A stretch of 64,000 nucleotides of DNA. Source: Ophiosphaerella korrae. Taxonomy: Eukaryota; Ascomycota; Dothideomycetes; Pleosporales; Phaeosphaeriaceae. The stretch lies in contig JALNQF010000004.1 of NCBI GenBank assembly GCA_028456385.1, positions 310,001-374,000 of the forward strand. Direction: 5' to 3'. Below are positions 33,106 through 44,284 of the stretch, piece by piece (position 1 is the first letter of the stretch; every line of letters begins with the position of its first letter). A program made the translations under genes and the position numbers. The notes below the pieces were generated by a model. That model had not been told where the DNA came from, made no database searches, and saw nothing but the letters and a program-made list of their open reading frames with translations.

Positions 33106-36100
33106 ATGGTGTTCCTCGGCATATACCGTGCCATCTACGACTACGTGCCCCAGAGCGACAATGAGCTTGCTCTAGGCGAGGGCGATGTTTTGATGGTGTT
33201 AGAAAAGTCGTCGGATGACGATTGGTGGAAGGCAAAGAAAAAAGGCCAGGGCGAAGATGAGGAAGAGCCCGAAGGCCTGATTCCCAACAACTACATAGAA
33301 GAGGTGAGCCGCAAACAGCCATGCATGTCTCGAATGGCCGGCTGGGACAGCGTCTGACAACACCCCTATAGGCTGTCCCCGTCTCGCAAGCTAAAGCTCT
33401 ATACGACTATGCCCGTCAAACGGACGAGGAGCTCTCGTTCAAGGAAGACGCTGTTCTCGACGTCTACGACATCACAGATCCGGATTGGACCTTGGTCGGC
33501 GAGGACGGCAGCTATGGCTTTGCACCGGCGAACTATATTGAGCTCACAAAGGCTGTCGCAGCCCCAACAGCCACTGTGTCAGCGCCTTCGTTGCCCTCCC
33601 GTCCAACAATACCCGCAGCCCACAGCTCGGATGATGAGCAACAACCACCGACTCCGGATAGTCCCCCGCACCAAAGCTCTGCTGCTGCTCTGGCTGGCAT
33701 TATCCAGAAGAAGTCCGAACAGACCGCTGCGCCGCGTTCAACTATTTCTCCTCCACCTAATGTAAGCGCGCCAGCTCGACGACGCGTGCAGTTCACACCG
33801 GAAGAATCGGACGAGGAAGCTCCGCCTCCTCGGCTTCCACAGCGCCCGCCATCCGACTCCTTCTCGCCTGCCCCTACGCAACAACGACATGCGCGTTCTC
33901 CATCGCCTGAGCTTCGTTCGCCTCCACCTCGCAGCGTCACCTTTGACCAGTACGACCCTAGAGACGACGCGCCTACCACTCCTGTCTCGGGTGGAGGGTA
34001 TCATCTATACAATATCTATGAATACATTACCCAGCCTGGCAAGAACAAGAAAATGCCAATAACACTGGGAATCAATATCCCCAAAGGCATGATCATGCTC
34101 GCGCCAGAGAAGTCACGCGATGGGCCACAACAGGAGTGGACTGCGGAAAAAATGGAGTATTACTCCCAGGAGGGAAAACATATCTTCATGGAGCTCAAGC
34201 AGCCAAGTAAGAGCGTGGATTTTCATTGCGGAGCGAAGGACACCGCCTCGGAGATCATGTCAGCTCTCGGCGAACTTGCAGGTGCTGCCAAGGGAGCAGG
34301 ATTGCGAGAGGTTCTCGCAGCTGGTTCAGGGAAGTCGAACGTGCAAAGAAAGGGAGTTATGCTTTTCGATTTCATGGCACAGGGTGATGATGAAGTCACA
34401 GTAGGCCTTGGTGACGAGATCTTGATCCTTGATGATTCAGCAAGCGACGAGTGGTGGAATGTCCGACGCCTGAAGAATGGCAAGGAAGGTGTCGTGCCAG
34501 CTAACTATGTTGAGATTAGAGAGACCATCCCAATTTCTGCACCTGCCGCCCAGATTGCTCGCTCAGGCACAAACGCCGGCCTATCGAGAGTCGATCAGAA
34601 TAGGAGAGAGGAAGAGGAACTTGCTCGTCAGGCCTCAAGACGGAAGAGGCAAGAAGGCGATGCGAGAAATGATCAGGTAGGCCCTGGCCTGCATTTGCCT
34701 TCGCGTAATTCTAGCCTCATGCATGCAAATATTGACCATCGTCGTACTTCACAGAGATCAAGCACGCGGGAGAGCTCCGCAAAAGACGGCCCATCCAAAT
34801 CCTCAACCAAACCAAGTCAGTTCCCCTTCAAATCGTGACTAGGAAACATCACCACTGACTAGTTCTTCCAGATCCGGCTCGAGTGCGAACATGGACCGAT
34901 CGATCCGGCTCTTTTAAGGTAGAGGCAGAATTCATACTTATGAAGAGTGGCAAAATTCATCTACACAAGGTAAATGGCGTTAAGATTGCTGTGCCGGTGA
35001 CGAAAATGTCGGTAGAAGACCTCGAATATGTGGAACGTGTGACAGGAGAGTCTTTGGATGATGACAAGCCGTTATCAGACTTGAAGAGGCGGAGTACACA
35101 ACGAGTCAAGGAGCAGCCTCCACGATCACCATCCGGCATCACAGTCGAGAAGAAGCCAGACTATGATTGGTTTGACTTCTTCCTCAAGTGTGGTGTCAAC
35201 CCTCAAATTTGCGAGCGTTATGCCCAGGCTTTCCACAAGGATCAGATGGGTGAAGAAAATCTGCCAGATATCACCCCAGCATTATTGCGTACGTTAGGTC
35301 TCAAAGAAGGCGATATTCTGCGTGTTACGAAATACCTGGAATCCAAGTTTGGACGTGGTCCGGACAAACGAAACGTCAGCTTCGCGGATGAGGGTGGCGA
35401 AGAAGGGGGTTCTGGTGGCCTTTTCTCTGGTCCAGGAGGGACTCTTAGAAACAATACTCGCAAAGGCCGCCCCGCACCGCCTGTACAAACGAGCGATGTC
35501 GTTGACCCGAAAGCATTTGAGCAGAAGACTGACGGCGCTGTCAAGAGACCTGCAGATGCAGCCGCAACACCATTGGCCTCTGTCCCTAAACCTGAGATCA
35601 AAGTGGAGGGATTCGAAGATAACGCATGGGATGTTAAACCTGCAAGAACAACCTCTACATCTGCACCAGCTCAGGCTTCATCTCCGCCTCCGGCACAATC
35701 AGCTGCTGCAACGGCCACTGCTTCTGTGTCAAAACCACCTACGCTGACTGGCTCCATGAACGATCTCTCTCTATTAGATATGCCAGCGCTCAAACCTGAG
35801 CAGATCACACAGCCAACACCTCCTGCACCAGCTCAAGAGCCTACTCAGGCCCCTCCTCCGCTTGCACAGGCCCCGCCTCAGCAAGCACAGCCCACTGGTG
35901 CTACGCCGTCTCTTTTCGACCAAGTTGCTGCTATCAAAGCGTTGACACAACCTCAAAATCTCGCCCCGCCACGCATGCGGCCGCAGCCTCCACAACAGCA
36001 GAATTCGGGTAGTATCATCGCTCCACCACCACAAAGATCTTCGTCAGCTCCACAGAACCCACAGCAGAGCGCTTTCGGTCCCCCTCCCCCTCTGCAGCCC

Positions 36101-36804
36101 CAATTGACCGGCTACAATCCTAATATGCTTACTCAAGTAGCACCCCCGGGGCAAAGCTTACAAGATCTGCAGAACATGCAAAATATGCAACGTATGCAGC
36201 AGCAAATGACTGGTATGCCGCAACAAAATGGGGCCTTTGGGTATCAGCCAAATGGCATCATGCCGCAACCAACTGGGTACAACCCTATGTCCCCACCACC
36301 ACAGATGCCTCAACAAACTGGCTTTGCGCCTTTCCAACAACCAGCTCAGGCTGGCTTCCAGCAACCTATGCAAACTGGCTTCCAGCAAAATTTCCAACAA
36401 AATAGCAGCCCTTTTGCAGACCCGCCACGGGCGCCTTTCCAGCCAATGCCATCTCAACCAACAGGCTACAATACCTTCCAGCCGTCGCCTCTTAATCCAC
36501 AAGCCACAGGTATCAATCGGTTCCTGCCCCCTGCTATCCAACCTCAGCCCACTGGTTTTGGACAAAGCCCGCCTCCTATGCCCCCAATGCCACCGATGCC
36601 ATCGATGCCAACAGCGCAACCGTTGGTCCCGCAGAAAACTGGTCCCGCTCCGCCCATCAGATTTGGTGTACAACAAGCGAAGAAACTGGCCCCGCAGCCC
36701 ACGGGGAGGGCAAGCCTTGCCAATGCTAGTATGTATTGAACAATTCTCGTCAGTGAGTTTAATCTAACCACGTTGTAGCACCACAAAACCCATTTGGCTT
36801 TTAA
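33106..36804 (+). CDS. sla1: SLA1, actin cytoskeleton / endocytosis adaptor
   Basis: Exons 33106-33303, 33372-34815, 34872-36728 and 36779-36804 give 1174 aa. SH3 domain 1 is at ~4-65 (YRAIYDYVPQSDNELALGEGD) and SH3 2 at ~67-126 (ALYDYARQTDEELSF). Pro-rich disorder follows. SH3 3 is at ~392-450 (LFDFMAQGDDEVTVGLGDE). SHD1 is at ~548-610 (RTWTDRSGSFKVEAEFI), which binds NPFxD sorting signals. The SAM-like SHD2 is at ~643-705 (YDWFDFFLKCGVNPQICERYA). About ten QxTG repeats lie in the C-terminal third (QPTGYNP, QQTGFAPF, QATGINRF), the Prk1/Ark1 phosphorylation type. The last exon encodes TPQNPFGF. It couples cargo, clathrin and Las17/Pan1 at cortical patches. Confidence 0.96.
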
Positions 36805-36968
36805 AAAACTTCATCAATTGTGACAAAACCTTATCCTCTAGACTCTTTGTTTCCTGAAGGAGCACCCTTAATATCTTTTGGCCTATACATGGATGTGCAT
36901 AATAAGGAGAAAAGATTTACTTGCTCGTGATTTAGGAAGGCCATGAGCGACTGCATCTTATATAGCAC

Positions 36969-37002
<34 letters not shown>

Positions 37003-37666
37003 CATCACTACCTTATTGGCTATATTGATTTCTTTAGTTCTGTTACATTGTCTAGATCGGATTGGGTGGTTGCATGTTCGTAATTTAGGAGAACGAGATG
37101 GGGCAGGTATATTTTATATTATCAAGGGATAAAGTGGCATCCCAAAACACAAGGTGCTAAGCTTCGCCAAGCAGAGCTTAGCCTTTCGGGCCAAGGTATG
37201 GCGCAGGAGAACCCACGAAGCCCAACCACAACAAAGTCCAGAGTCCACGTTGGCAATTGTGGCTGAAGCTATCAACAGTGGGAGATAGTACTTATCTCAA
37301 ATCGCCACCATTACCAGAAGCAAGCATGAATAAGAAGCTTGAGTGGCGCAGTCAGCACCAGCTGTACGCCATGGATGAGTGATTTTTGTGGCCCAAACAA
37401 AGGCCATCGCTGTAGCTAGATCATGCGCTTGCGTCGTGCCGAGCGCCGGCCGAGTGAGGAGATGCAATGCTTTAAGAGGATCGGCTGCCCCCCATTGTTG
37501 CTGCGCTACCCATACCTCTCCATCGCCTTCGCAATTGCCCTCGTCTGTCCTATCCTGCGCGTCTCACCCGTGACCACCACATAAGCTTCTCGGCGCAAAA
37601 GCTTAGGTTCCCTCCCCCGCCACTCGCAATCCTTCGTTGCGCAATACACCCGTCACAACTGTCAAC
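36805..37666. other. gene-free stretch with (TTA)n microsatellite
   Basis: This is the SLA1 3' flank and the promoter of the CYSTM gene. The only notable element is the TTA repeat at 36972-37002. Confidence 0.5.
36972..37002. repeat. (TTA)10 microsatellite
   Basis: About ten perfect trinucleotide units lie ~170 bases after the SLA1 stop codon. Confidence 0.92.
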
Positions 37667-38090
37667 ATGTCGGCACAGGGCTACTACCAGGGCGGCGCCG
37701 CGCCGCAATATCCACAGCAAAGGTACGTTTTGCGCCATCGTCGCATCCACCCCGTCTCCAGTCGCGCGCAATCGCCCACCGCCCATTGCAGCAACGCCCA
37801 TGCGCCCAAGTAGCCGGCTATCGCTGCTAATTAGTACTTGCGCCCCATGCTGACATGTGATGTGCAGCTACGGTCCCCCACAGGGCCAGTACCAACAAGG
37901 TCCTCCGATGCAATACGGCGCGCCGCCACCGCCGCCACAAGGCCAGTACCAGCAAGCACCGCCGCCAAAGCAGAAGAAGGATCGGGGGTGTTTGATGGCG
38001 TGTCTGGCGACAATGTGCTGTTGCTTCCTGTGTGAGGAGAGCTGTGAGTGCTGTTTCGAGTGCTGCGAGTGCGTCGCAGACTGCTGCTAA
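37667..38090 (+). CDS. CYSTM-type cysteine-rich small protein
   Basis: Exons 37667-37722 and 37868-38090 give 92 aa; the intron is 145 nt (GTACGT..GTGCAG). The first ~55 residues are Gly/Gln/Tyr/Pro-rich ([23 protein letters not shown]). A KQKKDRG basic stretch precedes a Cys-rich tail ([16 protein letters not shown], then [15 protein letters not shown]) with 14 cysteines. This is the fungal/plant CYSTM layout, in which the Cys-rich stretch inserts into or is lipid-linked to membranes and is tied to stress tolerance. Splicing restores QQS-YGPPQ. The function is inferred from composition alone. Confidence 0.85.
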
Positions 38091-38583
38091 GGGATGCGTT
38101 GCTTGGCAATATCGTGTGGCTTTTGGCGCCTGGTCTCTTCACCGTGGTGAGGTGTTGCTTCAGATCTTTGTTGTGCACACGTATGGTTTGTCGGTTTTGG
38201 AGTATATCTAACCTCGCGTCTTTCTTTTGGTTAAATTCAGGGCGGTTGTCTTTGTTTAATCGATATGTAAATTTTTGGTAGTACAACCCACAATGTGTAG
38301 CTTATATTCGTCGCGCAAAGGTTCTACGCACTACAAATTTCTTGCCCCCGAGGTCATCTCAACGCTCTCACTTTATCAATCAAACTGTCCTGTCATAGAC
38401 AGGCGATACATAAAATTTAGGTTTCTCAAGGTTTTCGTGTTGAAGTCTATTGGTGTTAGGGGATGTAGCCACACAGTGCTAGAATACTGAACCACGTCCC
38501 CTCGTATACATAGCCAAGACTACATCTCTCTTTCTGGGATCCATGCTCTATCAACTTACGCCATTCACACTCCCTTGACCACC
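38091..38583. other. convergent 3' region
   Basis: It lies between the CYSTM gene and the disordered-protein gene. No gene was recognised. Confidence 0.5.
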
Positions 38584-41130
38584 TCACACATCCCGCCAAT
38601 TTCGAGGAGGCACTCTCTCATTAGGCGGTCTCATGTCTCCTGTCGGTCCTCCCCTTTCGTTTCTCTGCTCAGCCGATTTCGTAGACCTCTCTTCTACAAA
38701 GGTAGCCGGTTTCCCATTCTCATCAATGCCCCTCCACTTTCTTATCTGTATGGCGTTTCCAGAGTACTCACTTCCCGAGTCTGTCATATCCTCTGAAACT
38801 GGCTTTTGGATAGGCGGAGGACTCGATGAGCGAGCGTGCGGGCATCCTCTAGTACGCGCCATATGGCGATAGCCAGAGCTACCTACACACTCTTCTGGTA
38901 ACGGCGATGGAGGTGCACAAGTTGTGCGTTCATGATCACGCTTATGTGCCAGGGGTGGTAATGGAGACACAGGGCGATGCCGAGCCTCCTTTGTGTATCT
39001 GGGTGGCGAAGGTGAGAGACAGCGCGCTCGGTCGACTCGGATTTCTTCCTCGTAGCTAGAGTGAGAAGATAGCGGTGGTCGTTGCACTCGCAGTCTTTTC
39101 ATGTGTTCGATTGGTGGCGAAGGTGGACGCTCATTGACGTAACGATGGCGTGAGTGGTCGTGATAGGCCTTATGATCTTCACTCGGCTTTTTATCATGAT
39201 CTTCGCGGCGAGCCTTATCCTGACCTTCATTACGAGGCTTGTTCCGATCTTCATTGCAAGACTTGTCCCGATCTTCACAGTAAGACCTGTCCTCATCTTC
39301 ACAGCGAGTCTTGTCTCGACCGTCTGCGACGGCTCGGCTCTCTCGTCGATGTGAGCTGAAGTGGACTTTGGGGCCCCCAACTTCAACGGCAGTACTTTGC
39401 CGACTTTCACGCATACTCATTCGTCTGTGAGGTGTCTCATGGTCGCCTCCAGGTTCCTTCAGGATACCTAAAGATGGTGATTCCTGATATCCATGAGATA
39501 ACTTCTCGTTGTCAGAAGTCTTTCTCGGTCCTCTCAAAAACTCATGACAATCTGGCGACACTGGACGGTACGGTCGAGGGTGCGACCTTATACGAGATTC
39601 GGCGTCCTGGTCCGACTGTTGGTCACGGTGGCTCACACGAGCTGGCGAAATATCTCGAGGGCGGCGTTCGAGTGACTCGCTACGATACTCAAAATGCGTC
39701 CGACGTGTACGTACAGGGGAAGGTGACGGGCTCAGCTCGATGATCCTCGAGCTGCGTTGGAGTGGTGGGCTTGTAGTGGCCTTTCTGCTTGGGCGGGTAC
39801 GGACAATATCTGGCGGAGGCCACACTTCGTCTCGCGAAGCTTGAGCAGAATTTGGTCGCGTTGCAGATCGCACTTCCTCATAGTTGGATGGCTTTTTATA
39901 GACAATATCTGGCTGAGAACATCTTTTTTCACAGGTTCGACCATGATATGGGCTCAATGAGGACAGGCGTACTCTCGTCAATCTCTTCGTTGTACGCGTT
40001 GGGCTCTGATCTTGCTGCAGCACACGTAGGCCAAAACCTGTCCTGTCCGAACCTTGTTTGGTAATGTGAAGGCGGTTAGGAGAGTGACCATTTGTGCACA
40101 CACCCTCGCGACTTCGGCGTCTCCCTCGGCACTCATTATGATCGATATCGATCTCGATGTAGGCCGACTCCCTGGGCCAGCAGCATGGATTATCGGCGGT
40201 ACATGACCTAATGTGCACGTAGCGGCTCGCTGAGTGACGTTGATTACTTATCTTCTTCTTGCATCTTCGACAGGGAGTAGAGATTAATGGCTTTCCGGGA
40301 ATGATTGGATTGTTGCGGTGGTAGCCATCCGAGCGCATTTGACCACATACACTGCATATATGGCAAAACAAAACCGGCGGATCCGACTGTCCAGATTGTG
40401 GGCATATGTCACCCGAGGCCGGGGGGTGGGGCTGGCTGTGTTGCTGGTAGTAATACTGCTCATGCACTTGCTTCGACTTAGACTCGACGAGGTTACCTGA
40501 GAAGTTGCGAGGTTGCGGTGCCATGATGGCGCTCTGAGCCGACCCGCTGCATGCTTGTCCGCTCGGCCTCATTATTGGGTCAGTATACTGCCAGCCTACG
40601 TTGTAAGCTGGGGCATTGACGGCTGGAGACGGTGACTGCTGACTGGGAAATCCTTCGTTCTCGGTAAGTGGTGGTGGCCGCTGGGGCAGGCCGTACTGTC
40701 CGTAGTTGCCTTGGGGCACGCCGCCGGGAATTCCCTGGTATCCAGCTTGGTACCCAGATTGGTACCCGCCCTGGTTGCTCGAGTACGAGGCTATAGAAGA
40801 GGGTACGGCCGGTGGAGGAGTTGGAGCTGCCGGGAGAGCTTGGATACCGGGGTATTGCTGGGGATAGGTAAATAGATGTTAGTGATGGATTGTGTCGGTT
40901 CCAGTAAGAACCCTCGCAGGAGCCTTATAACTACTTCTACAACATAGTTAGTCATCCACTGGCCCAAGCAACCACATCGCCAGGCCTTCACGTCGCACTT
41001 ACACTTGGAAAAGAGACAGGCTACCTGAGTTGGTGTAGGTGCCAGGATATTGGGCAGTTTGCTGGCCCGCCCCAGCACCAGCGGTGCCCATGTACGACGC
41101 AAAAGCTTTCTTTTGCTCCTCGTTGGCCAT
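38584..41130 (-). CDS. Arg/Ser- and Asp/Lys-rich disordered protein with CxxC cluster
   Basis: Exons 41130-41005 and 40857-38584 give 799 aa. The start MANEEQKKAFASYMGT leads to a Gln/Tyr/Gly-rich N-terminus (QYPGIQALPAAPTPPP, GYQSGYQAGYQG). The donor is taken as GTGTAAGT because only phase 0 joins FQ to QYPGIQ. Residues ~190-235 hold a possible zinc-binding cluster (CHICSVCGQMRSDGYH, then CRRCKKK). The rest is RS-, SP- and charged-rich, with an eight-residue repeat (EDRDKSCN, EDRNKPRN, EGQDKARR, EDHDKKPS) coded by a 24-bp minisatellite. The composition recalls nuclear RNA-processing proteins, but no domain was recognised. Confidence 0.65.
39175..39321. repeat. 24-bp coding minisatellite
   Basis: About six degenerate units built around GATCTTCA encode, on the minus strand, eight-residue repeats of the form xEDxDKxx inside the disordered protein. 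Confidence 0.8.
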
Positions 41131-41604
41131 TTCGTTGGGCAGAATGAGCGATCGTGCACGCGGAGACAGTGTAGGCAGGCCCGACAGAGGCCCGTGACTG
41201 ACTGACAGGTGGGGGTACAAGTGCACAGAGGCGGCGGGGTTAAGTGGAGAGAGAAAAGAAAGTAAGACAACTGAGAGGCGGCAGACGGAGGAAATTAGCG
41301 GGGGACAAACGAAATTGATTGCTTGTATATCAGCAAACTGCAGGTGAAGGTTGAGGTGACCTCCGGTTATCGCTGACGCTTTGCGCTAACACTTTCCCTA
41401 CAACTTTTACCCTGACTGTCTCCACCAATTCCAGTTTCAACAGTGCAAATCAGCTCCAACATCCCTAGTCTTCGTCCTATGCATTTACAATGAGAGCTCA
41501 ATATCTTTTATTTTCCCCAAACGCCCGCTTGTTTGATGTCCAAGCCTAGCTTACTCTTACACGTGCGCAGATACTCTAACCAGAATTCCGCAACACAATC
41601 ATAT
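41131..41604. other. intergenic region
   Basis: This is the promoter of the disordered-protein gene and the 3' flank of STT3. No further gene was recognised. Confidence 0.5.
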
Positions 41605-44036
41605 TTACTCAACTCTCAACACTCTTGGGCCTTTCCTCTTCGGCGCCCTCTTCTTCTTGTGGCCCTTATCGAAGGCCACTGCATGTTGGTGATCACGCCC
41701 AAAATTATCAAGATCCTTGACCTTGTAAATCCTGATGATCCAGTTCTCACTTGTGAACGCCTCCTCGATCGTGCTGAGTTCTGGACCCTGGGCGGGTAGT
41801 CGTGAGCCACGAACACGGTCCTGGGCCTGCCCAGCGGGAAATAGTGAGTTATAGTTGTAGTAGGACATCTTGTACCTAAGGAGCTTGTCAGTAATCGTGA
41901 TATGGTGCACGAAAAGTGTCTTATCTTACATCAAGCTGTTCTTCATGGTAGGGGTGGCCTCGTCATCTACGCGATACTCGCCTCGTGGGGTGAAGAAGCT
42001 ACGTTCCTTGACCTCGTCGGGCCAGATACCTTCTGCAATCCTAACCATCCAGAGGAACTTGTTGATGTCATCTCCGGAATAACCTAGAAGACCACCAAAG
42101 ACCACCAATACGTAGTCAACCTCGTGCTGGCGCATGATAGGGTAGCTGACCTCCTCACTGGAACTCATAGCCTTACCTACGGTGGCAATATGGGTATTGT
42201 TCCAGGTGTTATTATCGACAAGTGTTGGACGGTCAGCCATACCACCAATCTGATAGCCGTAATCCCACCAAGACATGATCTTCGCATTCTGGGGTGTGTT
42301 TTGGCGAAGCCAGTAGTACGCCTCTCGGTAATCGTCGATGATGTGCTGACTACCATCTGGCAGTCTAGAGGCAAGCACCACTGAAGGTGATGAGTAGGCA
42401 TTTGAAGTAACCCAGGTACAGTGAAGGACGAAAAGCAAGAGGTAGACAGTAGCAGCCCCTACAACGGTGAGTCTCGAAGCATACGAATAGATGCCAACAA
42501 CCGGGTTGCGGGTTGATCGAAGGCCTTCAGGGAGCACTGCCGCAGCGGCAACCTTGGCAGCGTCTGTTGCTCCACTCTCCTTTTCGCTAGTCTTTGGTGT
42601 CTTAGCGTTCAGGAAGACGTCCAAAATCTCGGAGAAGGCCATGGCAGCTGCAACACAGACAATCGGTGTCAAGGTGAGCATGAGTCGGACCATGACACCC
42701 GCGAAGTAACTAGCAAGCACAGCATAGATGACAATGAAGACTTGTTCGTCGCTCAGCTTGCGGAAACACATGTAGACACCAGCAGGGAAGAGCCAGATCA
42801 TCATGTTGAGATCAAAGAAGAAAGCAGGCCAAGCGGTAGGCTGATGTTCAGAAACTGAAGCAATGATGGGAATGTGAATCTTTGCATATCCAGTATCCCA
42901 GAGCGAATAGAAACGACCAGTCCAGGGCGAAATGACGCCAGTGACCGTCAGAAGCACCAAGCCTCCAAAGCCAACAACGAAGATAAAGAGGACGAGAGCG
43001 CGGAGCAGGGTTTGGAACTGCTTGCCTGGGAGCTGCGCATGAACCCAATCAACGAAGGCGACCAGCTGGAGTAGGCCGAAAACACCCAGAGCAGACATGT
43101 GCTCACTGCTGCGGATAGGGATGAATCCGACAAAGGGAATCTGCATACTGGCAAGGGTACCAATCGCATACCACGATGTATAGCTGATGTAGAGCCTTGG
43201 GCTGTACCTACCCATGCAAATCAAAACGAAGGCGTGTAGCGGCAGCAGATTTGTAATGAAGACATAACCACCCCATGCCGAGACCATGTATCCGTAGAAC
43301 AGCGCAGCCATGGCGCCCCAGAACATGGAACCCAGCTTGACGGCCTTGATCCAGAGGTAGAAGGTGAAGACGAGCAGGAAAATGGCAATGGCTTCGTTGT
43401 CGTAGCTGCCGGCCACGGAACGCGAAATGTAGCCGGGGGTGATGCCCATGAAAGCAGCAGCCAAGAGACCAGCGGAGGACGAGTCGACCATCTCGGAGGT
43501 GAGGAGGTAGGTAGCAAAGGCAGTGAGGCCTGAAAAGGCGGGTGCTAGGAGGACGCAGATGTTGCGAATGTCGACGGGCATGGCGAGGGCGCGGAGGAAG
43601 TGGTAGATGGCACCGCTGGTAACCATCAGGCCGGGATACAGCGTGCCACCTGTAACGCGTCCGAGGGGATGCCATGTTCCTGTGCGCATGTGTCAGTCTC
43701 GTGTGGTCTTGAATTGATTGCTTGGTGCTGGAGGGGCGTGAGGCATACGGTCATCGAACCAGTCCCAGAAGCTGTAGAAGCCATGTTCTACGAGGTATTT
43801 GGTTGCGCGGAAGTTGAACCACGGATCGACTGCAATGCTACGTCAGTCAATGGCTCACAATGGCCGCCCATCTGGTACTGACACTCGTGGATGATGCTCT
43901 CGAAGCGGATCACGGAGAACAGACGGCTGCTCACAGCTGCACCAGCAATCAAGCACAGAATGATGACCCGAAGCAGGCCTCGAGTATTGCGGCCGGTCGC
44001 CTGCGTCAGGAACTGGCCTTCCTGTGCAGCAGCCAT
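41605..44036 (-). CDS. stt3: oligosaccharyltransferase catalytic subunit STT3
   Basis: Four exons (44036-43883, 43829-43749, 43679-41930, 41875-41605) give 751 aa. A first helix ([19 protein letters not shown]) precedes the first DxD-like motif in [13 protein letters not shown], which is restored only by splicing across the 81-nt second exon. Further catalytic-region sequence is [11 protein letters not shown], followed by many membrane helices. The lumenal domain has the acceptor-binding [11 protein letters not shown] motif and [14 protein letters not shown]. The C-terminus is very basic ([10 protein letters not shown]), typical for fungal STT3. It transfers the preassembled glycan to Asn-X-Ser/Thr in the ER. 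The OST2 subunit of the same complex is 31 kb away. Confidence 0.97.
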
Positions 44037-44284
44037 GATGGAAAGAAAGGTGGTAGAAAAGAGGTGTTGCTGCTTCCAAGGCCGCGTCACGGAGCTCGTC
44101 GACAGCTATCATCTTCACAGGTGTCCCTTCGCGGCCAATCGGCGCAAAGTATTTCCGAGCCTTATGGCTTCGACTGCAAGCAGCACTGCAATATCACAAA
44201 TATCAAGGACAAGAGAATCAACAATAAGCAATGAACAAAGCATTAGCTTTTAATCGGGCTTTCAGGAAGATACATGCTAATCCA

